A program made the translations under genes and the position numbers. From contig JAQGDQ010001700.1 in assembly GCA_030141605.1 (NCBI GenBank), positions 1 through 25,000 of the forward strand: DNA of 25,000 bases, in the 5' to 3' direction. The DNA comes from Tubiluchus corallicola. Taxonomy: Eukaryota; Priapulida; Priapulimorpha; Priapulimorphida; Tubiluchidae. Shown piece by piece: positions 10,667-21,300 of this stretch; within the stretch, counting starts at the first letter, position 1, and each line of letters starts with the position of its first letter. The notes below the pieces were generated by a model. The model worked only from the letters and a program-made list of their open reading frames with translations. It ran no database searches and was not told the DNA's origin.

Positions 10667-10854
10667 AAAATGGACAGGCGATGACACCACATCGGTTAAA
10701 ATGGACAGGCGATGACACCACATCGGTTAAAATGGACAGGCGATGACACCACATCGGTTAAAATGGACAGGCGATGACAACCACATCGGTTAAAATGGAC
10801 AGGCGATGACACCACATCGGTTAAAATGGACAGGCGATGACAACCACATCGGTT
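10667..10854. repeat. 31/32-bp minisatellite, 6 copies
   Basis: Six units beginning AAAATGGACAGGCGATGACA. Units 1-3 and 5 are 31 bp; units 4 and 6 are 32 bp with GACAACC in place of GACACC, so units 3-4 and 5-6 look like a duplicated dimer. The minus-strand frame at 10696-10941 is a by-product. Confidence 0.95.
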
Positions 10855-11524
10855 ATACAAAACGTTGAACAAAACATTAAACAAATGAGATATCATTTGC
10901 ATTGATTTGTAGATCTGGAACCAAAACCGAATCCAGAGCATGCAGATCCGGATCCTGAATCTGCTGCTTCCCTAATTAACACTCAATTTATTCAATTAAA
11001 AGCTTACCATACATTGATTTGTTGTTAAATTCTATTTCATGGTCATCAATGGTAGAAAGAAAGTCTGAAAAATTGTAACAAATATGGCGGTATTCAGTTG
11101 TTTTACGTGGACTTCACTTAACTATTGCATTAGTTCGTACATAGATCGATTTACTAGCGGGAGCTTGCTTGGGAACGAGAAAAAATGAACTAGGTAAGGT
11201 TCTAGCTAGCTGCTAAAACTGTTACTATTACAGTAGAATGGGCTGCGAAGTGTTAACAAGTGTACACAAATGCATTGTCTGGTACACTTAACCGTTGCCT
11301 TTTGACGGTTAACAACAATCACTGGAACTGTGAAAGGGTTACTGTGTTGTAGTTATGAAATACTTATTCACAATATACATGATAATGAGTTAACAGCAGC
11401 CGGGTTTGATGCAAACCTAGATTACAATGACTAGAACAATAGGAAGAAATCACAATCATACATATTGATAGGAAACTAATCAATTATCATTCTTGTACAA
11501 ATAGTTCGATTTGTTTCCATTTGC

Positions 11525-12235
11525 GGGGCGTAGCCATGTTCTAAAGTTAGGGAGCAAGCACATAAAAAGGCGCCAGTGACACATGCCAAATAATTTTTAA
11601 CACATTGATTATACATCATAATATTGCGGCAAAAATCAAAACATAAGGGAAGATATAGTTTTAAAGGAAGAACATAGTTGTTATTTGCACAAATTTAAAA
11701 TTAAAACGCAATAAAGAGTCTTACAGTAAGCTCATGTATCTCAAAACATGATAAAAGCATGTGTGTTACTTACTTATTTTAATTTTAAATGTAAAATTGT
11801 GTAAAATGAAAATAAAATTAAGCATTGTGAAAAATGCAACATGAAGGAACTACAAAAGTCTTTTTCACCTAGGCTTCATTCTAGCAAAGTAATCTGTAAC
11901 TTTATTACAATCCACCTCATTAACCAATAGTGTCTAGACAATCGTGTGACAAGAATTAGAACTATGATAATAATTAGAAATGGGGCAATCCAATCTTTGG
12001 TTCAATGAGTCAATCTTGACAAAAAATTTGCATAAATGCTTGCTTATCTCAAAAACAAGAAAAGTAACAACTACAGAAAATCTTCCAAGGTAATGCGATC
12101 AAAAAATAAAAAAAAAGATTCAACTTATGTCACACAAGTGAACTAAATAGCTAAAAATTTGTTGAAAACACGCCAATTTTGAAAACTATGTTTGAGAACG
12201 GTTGATGCACTTGCTCCCCCTATTAGCTATGCCAT
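11525..12235. mobile_element. Possible inverted-repeat DNA element (GGCGTAGC ends)
   Basis: The left edge carries GGCGTAGC then, about 12 nt later, TAGGGAGCAAGCACAT. The right edge, reversed, carries GGCATAGC then TAGGGGGAGCAAGTGCAT. Two matching blocks in the same order on opposite strands indicate terminal inverted repeats of a ~0.7-kb non-autonomous transposon. The interior is AT-rich and non-coding. The exact ends and target duplication are unclear. Confidence 0.5.
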
Positions 12236-12269
12236 TGTCCATTTGATACCTAATTACGGTAAAACTTAC

Positions 12270-12339
12270 CTGACTTCGCGGGTAAGATCATCATCTCCAA
12301 CAGCAGGAAGATAAGCGGCAAGTGTAACAGTCCCAACAT
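12270..12339 (-). CDS. Ig-like type I membrane protein, signal-peptide exon
   Basis: On the minus strand an ATG at 12339 opens MLGLLHLPLIFLLLEMMILP followed by AKS, a hydrophobic signal peptide with small residues at the end, then a strong donor G|GTAAGT (GT at 12269-12268). It leaves in phase 1. Joining to the Ig exon restores Ala24 and gives ...PAKSAALMMK, with a plausible cleavage site around Ser23-Ala25. The ATG has G at -3. An in-frame ATG 66 nt upstream (12405) is also open, with TAA just before it, but has T at -3 and would put a charged 22-residue extension before the signal, so I prefer 12339. Intron 1 would be 5,184 bp. Confidence 0.72.
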
Positions 12340-13423
12340 TACCCCCACAGACCATAAATCATCATGCTTGCAAAACACACGTCCATGTAAGTGAGACTTA
12401 TTCATGAATTACGTACGTCCTTGGTATAATCTGCATATAGTTATAAATGATATTATGGTAGCTCACTGACTGTTCAGTCAAGCAGATAGGAAACTGCATT
12501 TTACAATTATTCAGCAACATATGAATTACAGTTTTTGAAAATATCAAGTTATAAAAGGGAAATGTACATACTGGTTAAACCGAAAATCAGCCAGCTAAGT
12601 AAGTTTTTCACAAGGTTTTCACTTTACTACAAAAGCAAATATGAAAATTCTGTGAAGAAAAAATACTACAATCAAAATTATGTAACAAAAAGGTGTTATG
12701 AAGGTTTACTTTAGTTATGTCAGCCATAAAAAAGTCTCCAGACTTTGATAACTAATTGGTCACACATTAATCAACGATGAAGTCAACTTTTAAACTCAGT
12801 AAGTTTTACATCACTTTGGTTATTCTTTGAAATTACCACCTAACTTTTTCAGTATTTGGTTGATGTATACGTTATCCGTACCACTGTAAATAATTTGTTA
12901 TCGGGTCAAATTGAGTCATTTCCACGTGAGCCACTGGAAAGATCGACGCATACGCTGCCGTATATAGGACACTATAAACGAACAGTCACTTCATGAAAAT
13001 CTAAGAAATTCGTGAAACTTTGTAATGAACTTTAAACTTGAACTTAAATTTATAATACAGCTCAGTTGCACAAATTAACCTACCTTCATTACTATCGTAA
13101 CCAATAAATGACATTAAATTTTAATGTCAGGTCTTCACCATGGAAATATAATTACATACCTTACAAACCTACGACAGGGAAGGTAAGCCATGGCTAATCA
13201 AACGTTTATCAGCACTTCTTAAAATCTGAAAAAATGACAAAATTATCAAATACGTTACAAGAGGCCTTCTTTTTTAAGGCAGCCATTTTAAAATCAAGCC
13301 TCGCGGGTTATGTTGCCTAGTTACATTGCATTTTCGTTGTAGGTTTTTGAATGACATTTTGTCCACTGACTGGAACTCAATGCCTTTGCAATAAAATAAT
13401 AAATACAGCAAAAATTGAGTAAA
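12340..13423. other. AT-rich flank upstream of the Ig-like gene
   Basis: About 1.1 kb that would hold the promoter and 5' UTR of the minus-strand Ig gene. I see no TATA box or other motif I would defend, and no frame with protein character. Confidence 0.4.
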
Positions 13424-13483
13424 ATGATGATAATACTAACAATAATAATAATAATGATAATGGTGATGATGATAATAATAGTA

Positions 13484-13538
<55 letters not shown>

Positions 13539-13582
13539 CAACAACAACAACAACAACAATAATAATAATAATAATAATAATG

Positions 13583-13624
<42 letters not shown>

Positions 13625-13678
13625 TTAATATTAACAATAATGATAATAATAATAATAACAGCAATTATAATAATAACT
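13424..13678. repeat. AAT-type microsatellite with ATG and ACA interruptions
   Basis: Around 255 bp of AAT/ATA trinucleotides with a block of eight ACA/AAC units near 13534-13558 and scattered ATG units. The long Ile and Leu homopolymer frames on both strands are artefacts of it. Confidence 0.97.
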
Positions 13679-13714
13679 GGTTAAGCCCCACAAATAAATT
13701 TGAGCACAAATCAA

Positions 13715-13970
13715 TGACAACCCACACCACCTTGGCTTACAGTACATCACCCACACCATACCAAACCACCATCCTACCTATACCACATCACCCACACCAC
13801 ACCACCCACATTATGTCACACCACTCCAACCATTCCAACCACACCACAAAATGCCACACTCACAACACCACGCCAATCATGCAATACCGTATCTATCACA
13901 TGCACCTCACCATCCACAGCAAACTCACCACCCCACACCATACCAAGCCCACCACATCACATGGTGATCA
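13715..13970. repeat. CCACA-rich low-complexity tract
   Basis: Irregular repeats of CACACCAC, CCCACACC and CCATACCA with almost no G on the plus strand. The His/Thr/Pro-rich frame at 13714-14112 follows from this composition and is not supported as a gene. Confidence 0.8.
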
Positions 13971-14064
13971 TGTGGCAAAAGCCATTAAACCCGTGTGCCA
14001 AGAATCAATAATGGACAGACATTCTACATTTCACGGATTTAGAGAAGATGTACTATTGTACATG

Positions 14065-14303
14065 CAGGGCCTATTTCAGCCTAAGCGAGGTCCAGGGAAG
14101 TGGGACGTGTGAGGCCCCCTTATTGGTTGGGCGCCGCCATGGTTGGCGCCCAGAAAATTTTTGAACTGCTAGAACGCTGGAGAAGCATTTTCGAAGAGAA
14201 AATATGGAGTTATACAGTTGTTAAGAGGGAGAGAGGAGGCAGTATGTTCGCATAAAGCAAAAAATGTATCGCCACTCCCCCCCCCCACCTGAAATAGGCC
14301 CTG
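14065..14303. mobile_element. Short hAT-like MITE
   Basis: The 15-nt end CAGGGCCTATTTCAG at 14065 recurs reversed as CTGAAATAGGCCCTG at 14289-14303, bounding 239 bp. CAGGG-type ends and small size fit a hAT-derived MITE. It contains a GC-rich hairpin (TGGGCGCC at 14128, GGCGCCCA at 14145) and a run of ten C beside the right end. The flanks show no 8-bp duplication, so it may be old. Confidence 0.6.
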
Positions 14304-14457
14304 ATTGGGAGGAACCATAATTTACGCACTGCGATATTCCTGGAAATATCGATAAAACTTTAAATTAAAATTATTTAGACACTATTCTTGGCTTCCATAA
14401 AAACTGTGTTAAGAGTAAAATAATTCGTTGTATTGATTGTGTATAGCTGATTATTGG

Positions 14458-14724
14458 TGTTTTAGGGATGGCAAAACTATGAAGAGTCCAATTATAAAAC
14501 TACACGTTTATTGAACATCAAACACAATAAATATAACAGATAGTAATGCCAAGCCATCTGATCTAGCCTGCTCTCCTTCAGCTCCCAGACTCAATCCCTT
14601 GAGCTGGGCGCATCACAAGGCTTATCTCTCGTGCGCCGAGCTTCGACGCCTACGCTTCGGTTCCGAATCACTTACTCACGTGACACCACTCCTTAACTGG
14701 GCTGTGTGTCAGCATTCATCAACA
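14458..14724 (-). mobile_element. Possible solo LTR
   Basis: Read on the minus strand, this 267-bp segment begins TGTTGATGAATGC and ends CCATCCCTAAAACA (TGTT...AACA termini). It carries TTCAATAAACGTG about 50-60 bases before the end, the arrangement of a polyadenylation signal in an LTR. No 5-bp target duplication is visible and no internal retroelement sequence adjoins, so this is only suggestive. Confidence 0.28.
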
Positions 14725-15309
14725 TAATTATCTATCATAATCTAATGCTTTTAACATAGTTTAACAGGTCCTCTTGTTAAAGATGATATACATGATTTGT
14801 ATTTTCGTTTCCAGCATTGTCCCTACCTTTCATGATTTTGTATTTTCGTTTCCGTTTCCAGCACTGTTTCTAGCTTTCGTGATTTTAGTAAAAAACTGCT
14901 GCAAATGTTGAAGACGGGAGAACTGTAAAACATACAGCTCCATTATATTATACACATACACAGACCACTCACTTAAAATTTGAAATTTGAAAGTATCCAA
15001 AATAATTTCAATATAAACTGTTAAAATGATACCGGTATAAAGTCTGTAGAAAGGTTCATTCGTTTAAGAAAGGGTTAGTATTTTGATTTTCATTTTTTAA
15101 TGAGTTTTAACTTACCACACATCCTTACTCAATAATTGTACGCATTCATTCATTCATTCATTCATCGCTGTGGATGGCTTCTCATCAGACATACAAAATT
15201 TTGTGTCATTTAGAAATTTTGTTTTACTGTTTCTATGTTAAAGTGTTGTCATGACGATATCAGAAGTTTCAAATAGATTTGATTTCCTGGTACGCAGCAG
15301 AGATCAGAA
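14725..15309 (+). promoter_or_regulatory. Upstream region of the 2,040-codon gene
   Basis: 585 bp before the large frame. TATAAA occurs at 15036-15041, 269 bases before the ATG, and could serve a ~240-nt leader. A possible splice acceptor (TTTCCTGGTACGCAG, ending 15299) just before the ATG raises the alternative that the ATG lies in a second exon. An ATTC tetranucleotide repeat occupies 15143-15163. None of these is proven functional. Confidence 0.25.
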
Positions 15310-18300
15310 ATGGCAAAATGGCGCAAAAGGAAGGCTACTGATCAACAGGATGAGAAGCAGCAGCAAAAGGAGAACAAGACGGTGGAGTGTACAAGAGGCA
15401 GGTCTCCAGAAGAGAGATTGGCTCCTGTAAAACCATTGTCACAGCCTCCTGAAGCTGCCAAAGGAAGAGAGCTGCCAAACTTAGTTATACAGACAAACTT
15501 CAAAAAACCAGCTCATTACTCTATACGTCGCAGTTTTGTGCGTAGACGAGGAAAATATTACAGTCTTATCAGGAAGGGCTACCTAAGGCCAAAAACATTA
15601 TCTGATTCTAAGCAACCTGAACATGTTATACAAAGGCGCACAATACAAGCAAGAACTGCACCACCATTACGCAATTTATTACAAAAATCACCATATCAAC
15701 GTTGGCTGAAAAATATCTGCTTGCTCGATGGCCATGCCAGGTGCTTTGATTATAATCTGCAGTATTACCTTCATGGCAAATGGTTATATTCATGGAAACA
15801 GGTCTACAGCTCTATTACAGGTCTCCCAAGTATTTACCAGTCCGAACAAAGAATTGATGTGGCAACTGCACAGCAAACTGGACTTGTGCCTATAATTGAC
15901 CTGGCGACTGCACAGCGAGCTGGACTTGTCCCTAAAATTGATCTGGCTGTTGCACAGCAAGCCGGACTTGTGCCGCGAATTGATGTGACTGCTGCATTGC
16001 AGGCTGGACTTATACCTCAAATAGATTTAGCTGCTGCACAGCAATGTGGCCTTATACCGGAAATCGATCTAGTTGAAGCACAACTAGCTGGACTTGTCCC
16101 ACAGATTGATCTAGCTGCCGTATTGCAAGCTGAACTTGTGCCGCAAATTGACCTGTCTGCTGCAGAGCAACTCGGACTGGTGCCACGAACTGATTTGGCT
16201 GCAGCACAAGAAGCCAACTTGGTGCCAGAAATTGACCTGTCTGCTGCAGAGCAACTCGGACTGGTGCCACGAACTGACTTGGCTGCAGCACAAGAAGCCA
16301 ACTTGGTGCCAGAAATTGACCTGTCTGCTGCAGAGCAACTCGGACTGGTGCCACGAACTGACTTGGCTGCAGCACAAGAAGCCAACTTGGTGCCAGAAAT
16401 TGACTTGGTTGACGCACAGCAAGCCGGTCTTTTGCCTCATCTGGATCTGCATGCTGCACAACAAGCTAAACTTTCGCCAAGCAAGAATCAAGCTGAACTT
16501 GTGTCACAAATTAGTCTGGCTTCTGCACAGCAAGCTGGACTGGTGCCAAGAGTCAGTCTAGCCGCAGCATTGGACGCTGATTTTGTACCAAAAATTGATC
16601 TGGCTGTGGCACAACGAGTTGGACTTGTGCCTCAGGTTAGTCTGATTTCCGCACAGCAAGCGGGACTTGTGCCTCCAGTCGAATTTGTTGCTGCACAGCA
16701 AGCTGGTCTCGTGCCAGAAATTGACTTGGCTGCTGCCCAAAACACTGGACTTGCACCACAACTCGATCTAGCAGTTGTACAACAAGCTGGACTTGCACCA
16801 AAAATTGACCTGGCTGTTGCACAACTTGCTGGCCTTGTGCCACAAATTGATCTAGATTTGGCTCAATGGGTGAGTCTTTTACCACATCTGAATCTGCCCT
16901 CCACACAGCAAGCTGACATTATAGCAAACCTTATACTAGAAATCACCCAGCAAACTGGGTTTATACCTCGCCTAGAGTTAAAGACTGCAGAGAAACTTGG
17001 ACTTCGACCACGTTTTGAAAAGTCAACTGCATGGCAAGCAAGACAGCAGAAAGTTCTTCAAAGTAAACAGCAAGTTCCTCCTCGACGAAGAGAACTACCA
17101 CATAAACCTATTCTCTTGTGTAAACCACTACTTGTGCATAAACATTACCCTTTCCCCAAACGTCAGGCACCTCGTCCAAAAAGGGTTATTCCAGTGGAAA
17201 GAAAATTGACTCTTATCTGCGTTGAAGGGCAAATTTTACGAGTACCACGTGATAAATTCTGCCAAGCGCTCACTACCACATTTGTAAGAAAAATAGCTGA
17301 GGATGTACATATGAAGGAAATGTCATTCGACGAGTTCATCAGGAGACATTCTATAACAAAGGTGGACCAAAGAAAAACTGTTGAATCTGATGAGGAAAGT
17401 TATCCAGGTGATAAGCTGGAGTATTACCAGGAAACCGAAAAAGAGTGGCTAGGTCCTCCAGCTAGTGAAGAAAGTTTTGCAGGACTTTCAGTTCAAGAAG
17501 ATTACTCGAAAGATATTGAACCTCTCATAAGTACTCAAGATTCTGAGCAGCAGCAAGTGTTTCCAGGAAGTGAGGAAGACTATGCATCTTTTTCAGTTGG
17601 GCCTCCTAGTGTCACACAAAGTCTGCAAAAGCTCATAACTTTTCCAGCCTCAGTTTCTCCGTCAGATTATAAACAAGAACCCAATCAAGAAAGTGAGAAA
17701 ATTGGAACTAGATTGCCCTTTCTTCGGAAGTCATGTTCGGGACCCATCCCAAAGACTGAAAAGCTAATTGCACCACTAATCAGGAAACAGACTTCTCTCC
17801 CAGAAATACAAAAAGACCTCATACATTTGCCAGCTCTTGAAGGCCCACAAAGGGTTTTAAAGACGGAAGAAATTGTTCCACAAAAAGCTTCAGAGAGTGA
17901 AGAAATTGTTTCACAAAAAGCTTTAGAGACTGAAGAATTGGTCTCAGAAGAGGTTTTGGAAACTGAAGAAGTGGTTGCGCCAGTTATCAAAAAATCAGAA
18001 CATCTTCCAAGAATTAAGAAAGATCACAAGTACTCCCCAATTCGTCAAAGAACACAGAAGGAAAAAGACATTTTGCCACCAGATGGTGAGAAGCAAGAGG
18101 CTCTTGAAGAAGCCGAGAAAGATCAACCACAATTGCCAAATCTTGAAAAGGCAAGAAAAGCTTCCCTACAAACTAAAGAAGTCGACATGCATCGCGCAAG
18201 CAGTAAATGGAAGCCTATTCGTAAACCAGAAAGGTCTGTGGAAACTCATTTGGGGCTTCCAGGGAGGAAGGAGAAGGAAAAAGAAGTTTTACCAGAAATT

Positions 18301-21300
18301 GGAAAATATCGAACCGATGTTTCTCCAAAGCCTCCCCCTCACATTTCTTCTCTAGCCATTGGAAAAGCCTCTCCACACCTTCCTTCTCGAACAGTTACAA
18401 AACCTGAAGTTTCTCCACATCTTCCTTCTCAAGCAGTTTCTAAACTGGAAACTTCTCCACACAGACCTTCTCGGAAAGTTGTGAAACCAACTTCAAAAAC
18501 TAAAAAACGCGATAAGCATTTGCAAATTCATAAAAAGCCAAAAGGACCTACGCTAAAAGTCCATGAAGCTCATTTGCACCGCCTAAGTAGTAAGTGGAAG
18601 GCTATGCCAAAACTAGAAGGATCTACAGAAGACCTTTTGGGTCTTCCAGGTAGGAAGAAAGAAGAATTCTTCTCGGATGTTACTAAAGAAAAACCGACAA
18701 CAAAAATTACGAAAGAGCAAATAAGTGCTCCAACTGGTGAAGAACCTCTCCCAGAAAAGGGTCAAGGGCACATTCCTAAACAGGATCTCATATCTCAATC
18801 TGGGACCATCCTAAAACCCTACGTAACAACGAAAGACAGAAAGCACTTGCGTTATTATCCACTAAAGACTCCATCACCTCGTCCATCTCACTTACTTCCC
18901 TCAAGTGTAGATCTTGAGAAAATTTATACACCCACCATAAGAGATTTCATACCAACAGCTGCTGAGTTAAAAGAAATGTATGCTGATGATCTTCTCAAAA
19001 CTTATTCTGGATCTGATAGAGAACGTATGGCTGCTGCCTTAAAATTGCAAAAAACTGCATCTGGTGGTATTCTCACACCTTCAGGTCACGTTTTGCATAT
19101 GCCAGTTGAAGATTTCATTGAAACTTGTGCTGGTGCTACTGAAGACACTGACACGCTCAAAAAACTGTATGGACGTGTTACTGTGGTATCGGGAGTTTCT
19201 CTCTCTCCTGAACAAATGGACAAATTGATAAAAGCTTTGGAAGAACAAGAATCACGACCTGCTAAAGCTGTTGCTGAAGATGCATTAGCAGGTGAACAAG
19301 CCTCTCTAATCCTGCCGAAAGATTCAGTGTGGTTAAAAGAACAGACGATACCAGTATCAATTTCAGAGCCAAGTAAACTTGACAGAGATTTAGCATCGCA
19401 CCGTGACTTTTACCAGGTAGCAAAAAAAGACAAAGTAGAAAAACCTCTTCCTGGTGTTGAATCAAGAAAAAAGGACCAGGTAGAAAAACCTCTTCCTGGT
19501 GTTGAATCAAGAAAAAAGGACCAGGTAGAAAAACCTCTTCCTGGTGTTGAATCAAGAGAAAAGGACCAGGTAGAAAAACTTCTTCCTGGTGTTGAATCAA
19601 GAGAAAAGGACCAGGTAGAAAAACCTCTTCCTGGTGTTGAATCAAGAGAAAAGAACCAGGTAGAAAAACCTCTTCCTGGCGTTGAATTAAGAGAAAAGGA
19701 CCAGGTAGAAAAACCTCTTCCTGGTGTTGAATCAAGAGAAAAGGACCAGATAGAAAAACCTCTTCCTGGTGTTGAATTAAGAGAAAAGGACCACGTAGAA
19801 AAACCTCTTACTGGTGTTGAATTAAGAGAAAAGGACAAGGTAGAAAAACCTCTTCCTGGTGTTGAATTAGGACCTAGCATCGAATCAAGAGAAAAGGCAG
19901 TATTGGATAGAGACATTGATGTGCATGAACATTTGCCGGACTTAGGAGTCAGGGAGAAACTGTCACCTGCACAATTACTGACTGAAGAAGAAATCACTTC
20001 TAAACCTGCTTTGGACCAAATAGGTGCAGAGTTTTCTAAAGGTAGAATTTTTCCTGAAAAGTCGATCGATTTCAAAACTCTTATGGACCGCAAAAGTACG
20101 AAAATTCTGAAGACTTTCTCTGACAAATCAATTAGACCCAAAACTGCACGAGATAGCGAAAGTTTTCTATTACCTAGAGGATATTCTGACCCGACAGCTG
20201 CTGTAAGTCTTTCCAAATCTGAAGAAGCTGTACGCGAGGAAAAAGTCACAGACGTCGCAGCTGGTGAGTGGAAACGAAGTATTGTGCCAAGAGAAAGAAT
20301 GCATGGAAGATTGAGTATGCCAGCTGATGAACCGATGTTGCAAAAGACACTTACTCGTGATACTGTATCACTTCCAACTCCTTCCTGGATACCATCACCA
20401 TACGCTAGTTATGTTTCAAGCAAACCATGCAGCGAATTATCAAAATTATCAAGCGAGTTGTCGAAAAAACCAAGTGAAATATCTAAATCGTTCGTATTTG
20501 TGCCACGCATAGATTCTGCTGCTCTTCATGCACGGACGGAGAGCATGAAAGAACAACTAATGGAAGAGGTTCTAAACGAATTCTTGCGTGACTTGATCTT
20601 GTCTGAAATGGCTGAGTGCAGCGTCATGAATTTCTTTGAAGAAGAATTGGCTGACCTGGGACCAGTGGTCATCACTGATGCAGCTAGAGAGAAAGCGCGA
20701 TTGCTGATTCAAAAGAAACTGGAAGAGTTTTCTAAAAAAACTTTCAGAAGTCACGTGCAGAGAGTGATGTCGGTCAGAGACCCTCTTCTTCGGGGGGCAC
20801 ATAAGAAAACTTCAAGAATTGAACTAAATCGGTATCTCATGGAAGAAATACCTTGGAAACAAAATGTCAGCCGATTTACGTTGCCAATGGATCTTCGGGA
20901 ACTTGAATCTCTGAATCCAATGGAATATGTCAAGAAGTATTGCAAGATTGTCCCTCATAAAGAGGCTCAACTGTACAAATGCTTTGCAAAATTTAAAGAT
21001 GCAAAATTAGGAACTTTGTCAGAGAAGCTGGTGAAGTTGGCTCTTGAGGAAGTGTATCTGGACGTCCTGTGGAGCATGCCCTGGGAGAAGGCTGCTCATT
21101 TAATCGGGATCCTGCCAAACAGCACGATCGACTTTAAGACATTTGCGAGTCTCTGTATATTGATGGAGAGACTGTATTGGCGCCGGGACGATACCTTCCA
21201 CAGAATTAATCCTAGAAAGTATCATCAGGATCAATTGGAACGTGCCGACTTTCATTCGTTGCCAGGGAAGCTTAGCGGCCTGGCAGTTCCTCTTGATACA

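Larger units (their letters stand above)
8096..10974. mobile_element. Possible degenerate hAT-like transposon with nested insertions
   Basis: The left edge TAGGGATGTATCTGATCCGG... and the reverse complement of the right edge TAGGGAAGCAGCAGATTCAG... align over ~30 nt with one gap and about three-quarters identity, both running into CCGGATC. Such TAGGG-type termini are common in hAT elements. The interior carries a TATA-like motif and a 60-codon frame at 9071 but no recognisable transposase core, plus two later MITEs and a minisatellite. No 8-bp target duplication remains, so the call is tentative. Confidence 0.33.
7086..12269 (-). other. Intron 1 of the Ig-like gene, transposon-rich
   Basis: A 5.2-kb phase-1 intron inferred from the signal-peptide and Ig exons. 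Outside the listed elements it is AT-rich with no further exon that I can support. 7086-8095 holds a short tandem duplication of ACACAACACACTGA (7468 and 7499) and a CCCCCA-rich tract near 7877-7896. The frame at 7784-8077 spans that tract and lacks protein character. 10975-11524 shows nothing recognisable. Confidence 0.65.

Noticed and set aside
13377-13684. Poly-Leu and poly-Ile frames on both strands
   Set aside because: Produced by the AAT microsatellite.
15790-16906. Open antisense and alternate frames over the large gene's repeat
   Set aside because: Periodic coding repeats make other frames open; only the 2,040-codon frame extends through unique sequence at both ends.
4330-17019. Equal 42-bp period of minisatellite B and the 14-residue coding repeat
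   Set aside because: The unit sequences are unrelated; the shared length looks like coincidence.
19262-20249. Minus-strand frames of 157 and 279 codons within the large gene
   Set aside because: Shadows of the 45-bp coding repeat, with no independent protein character.
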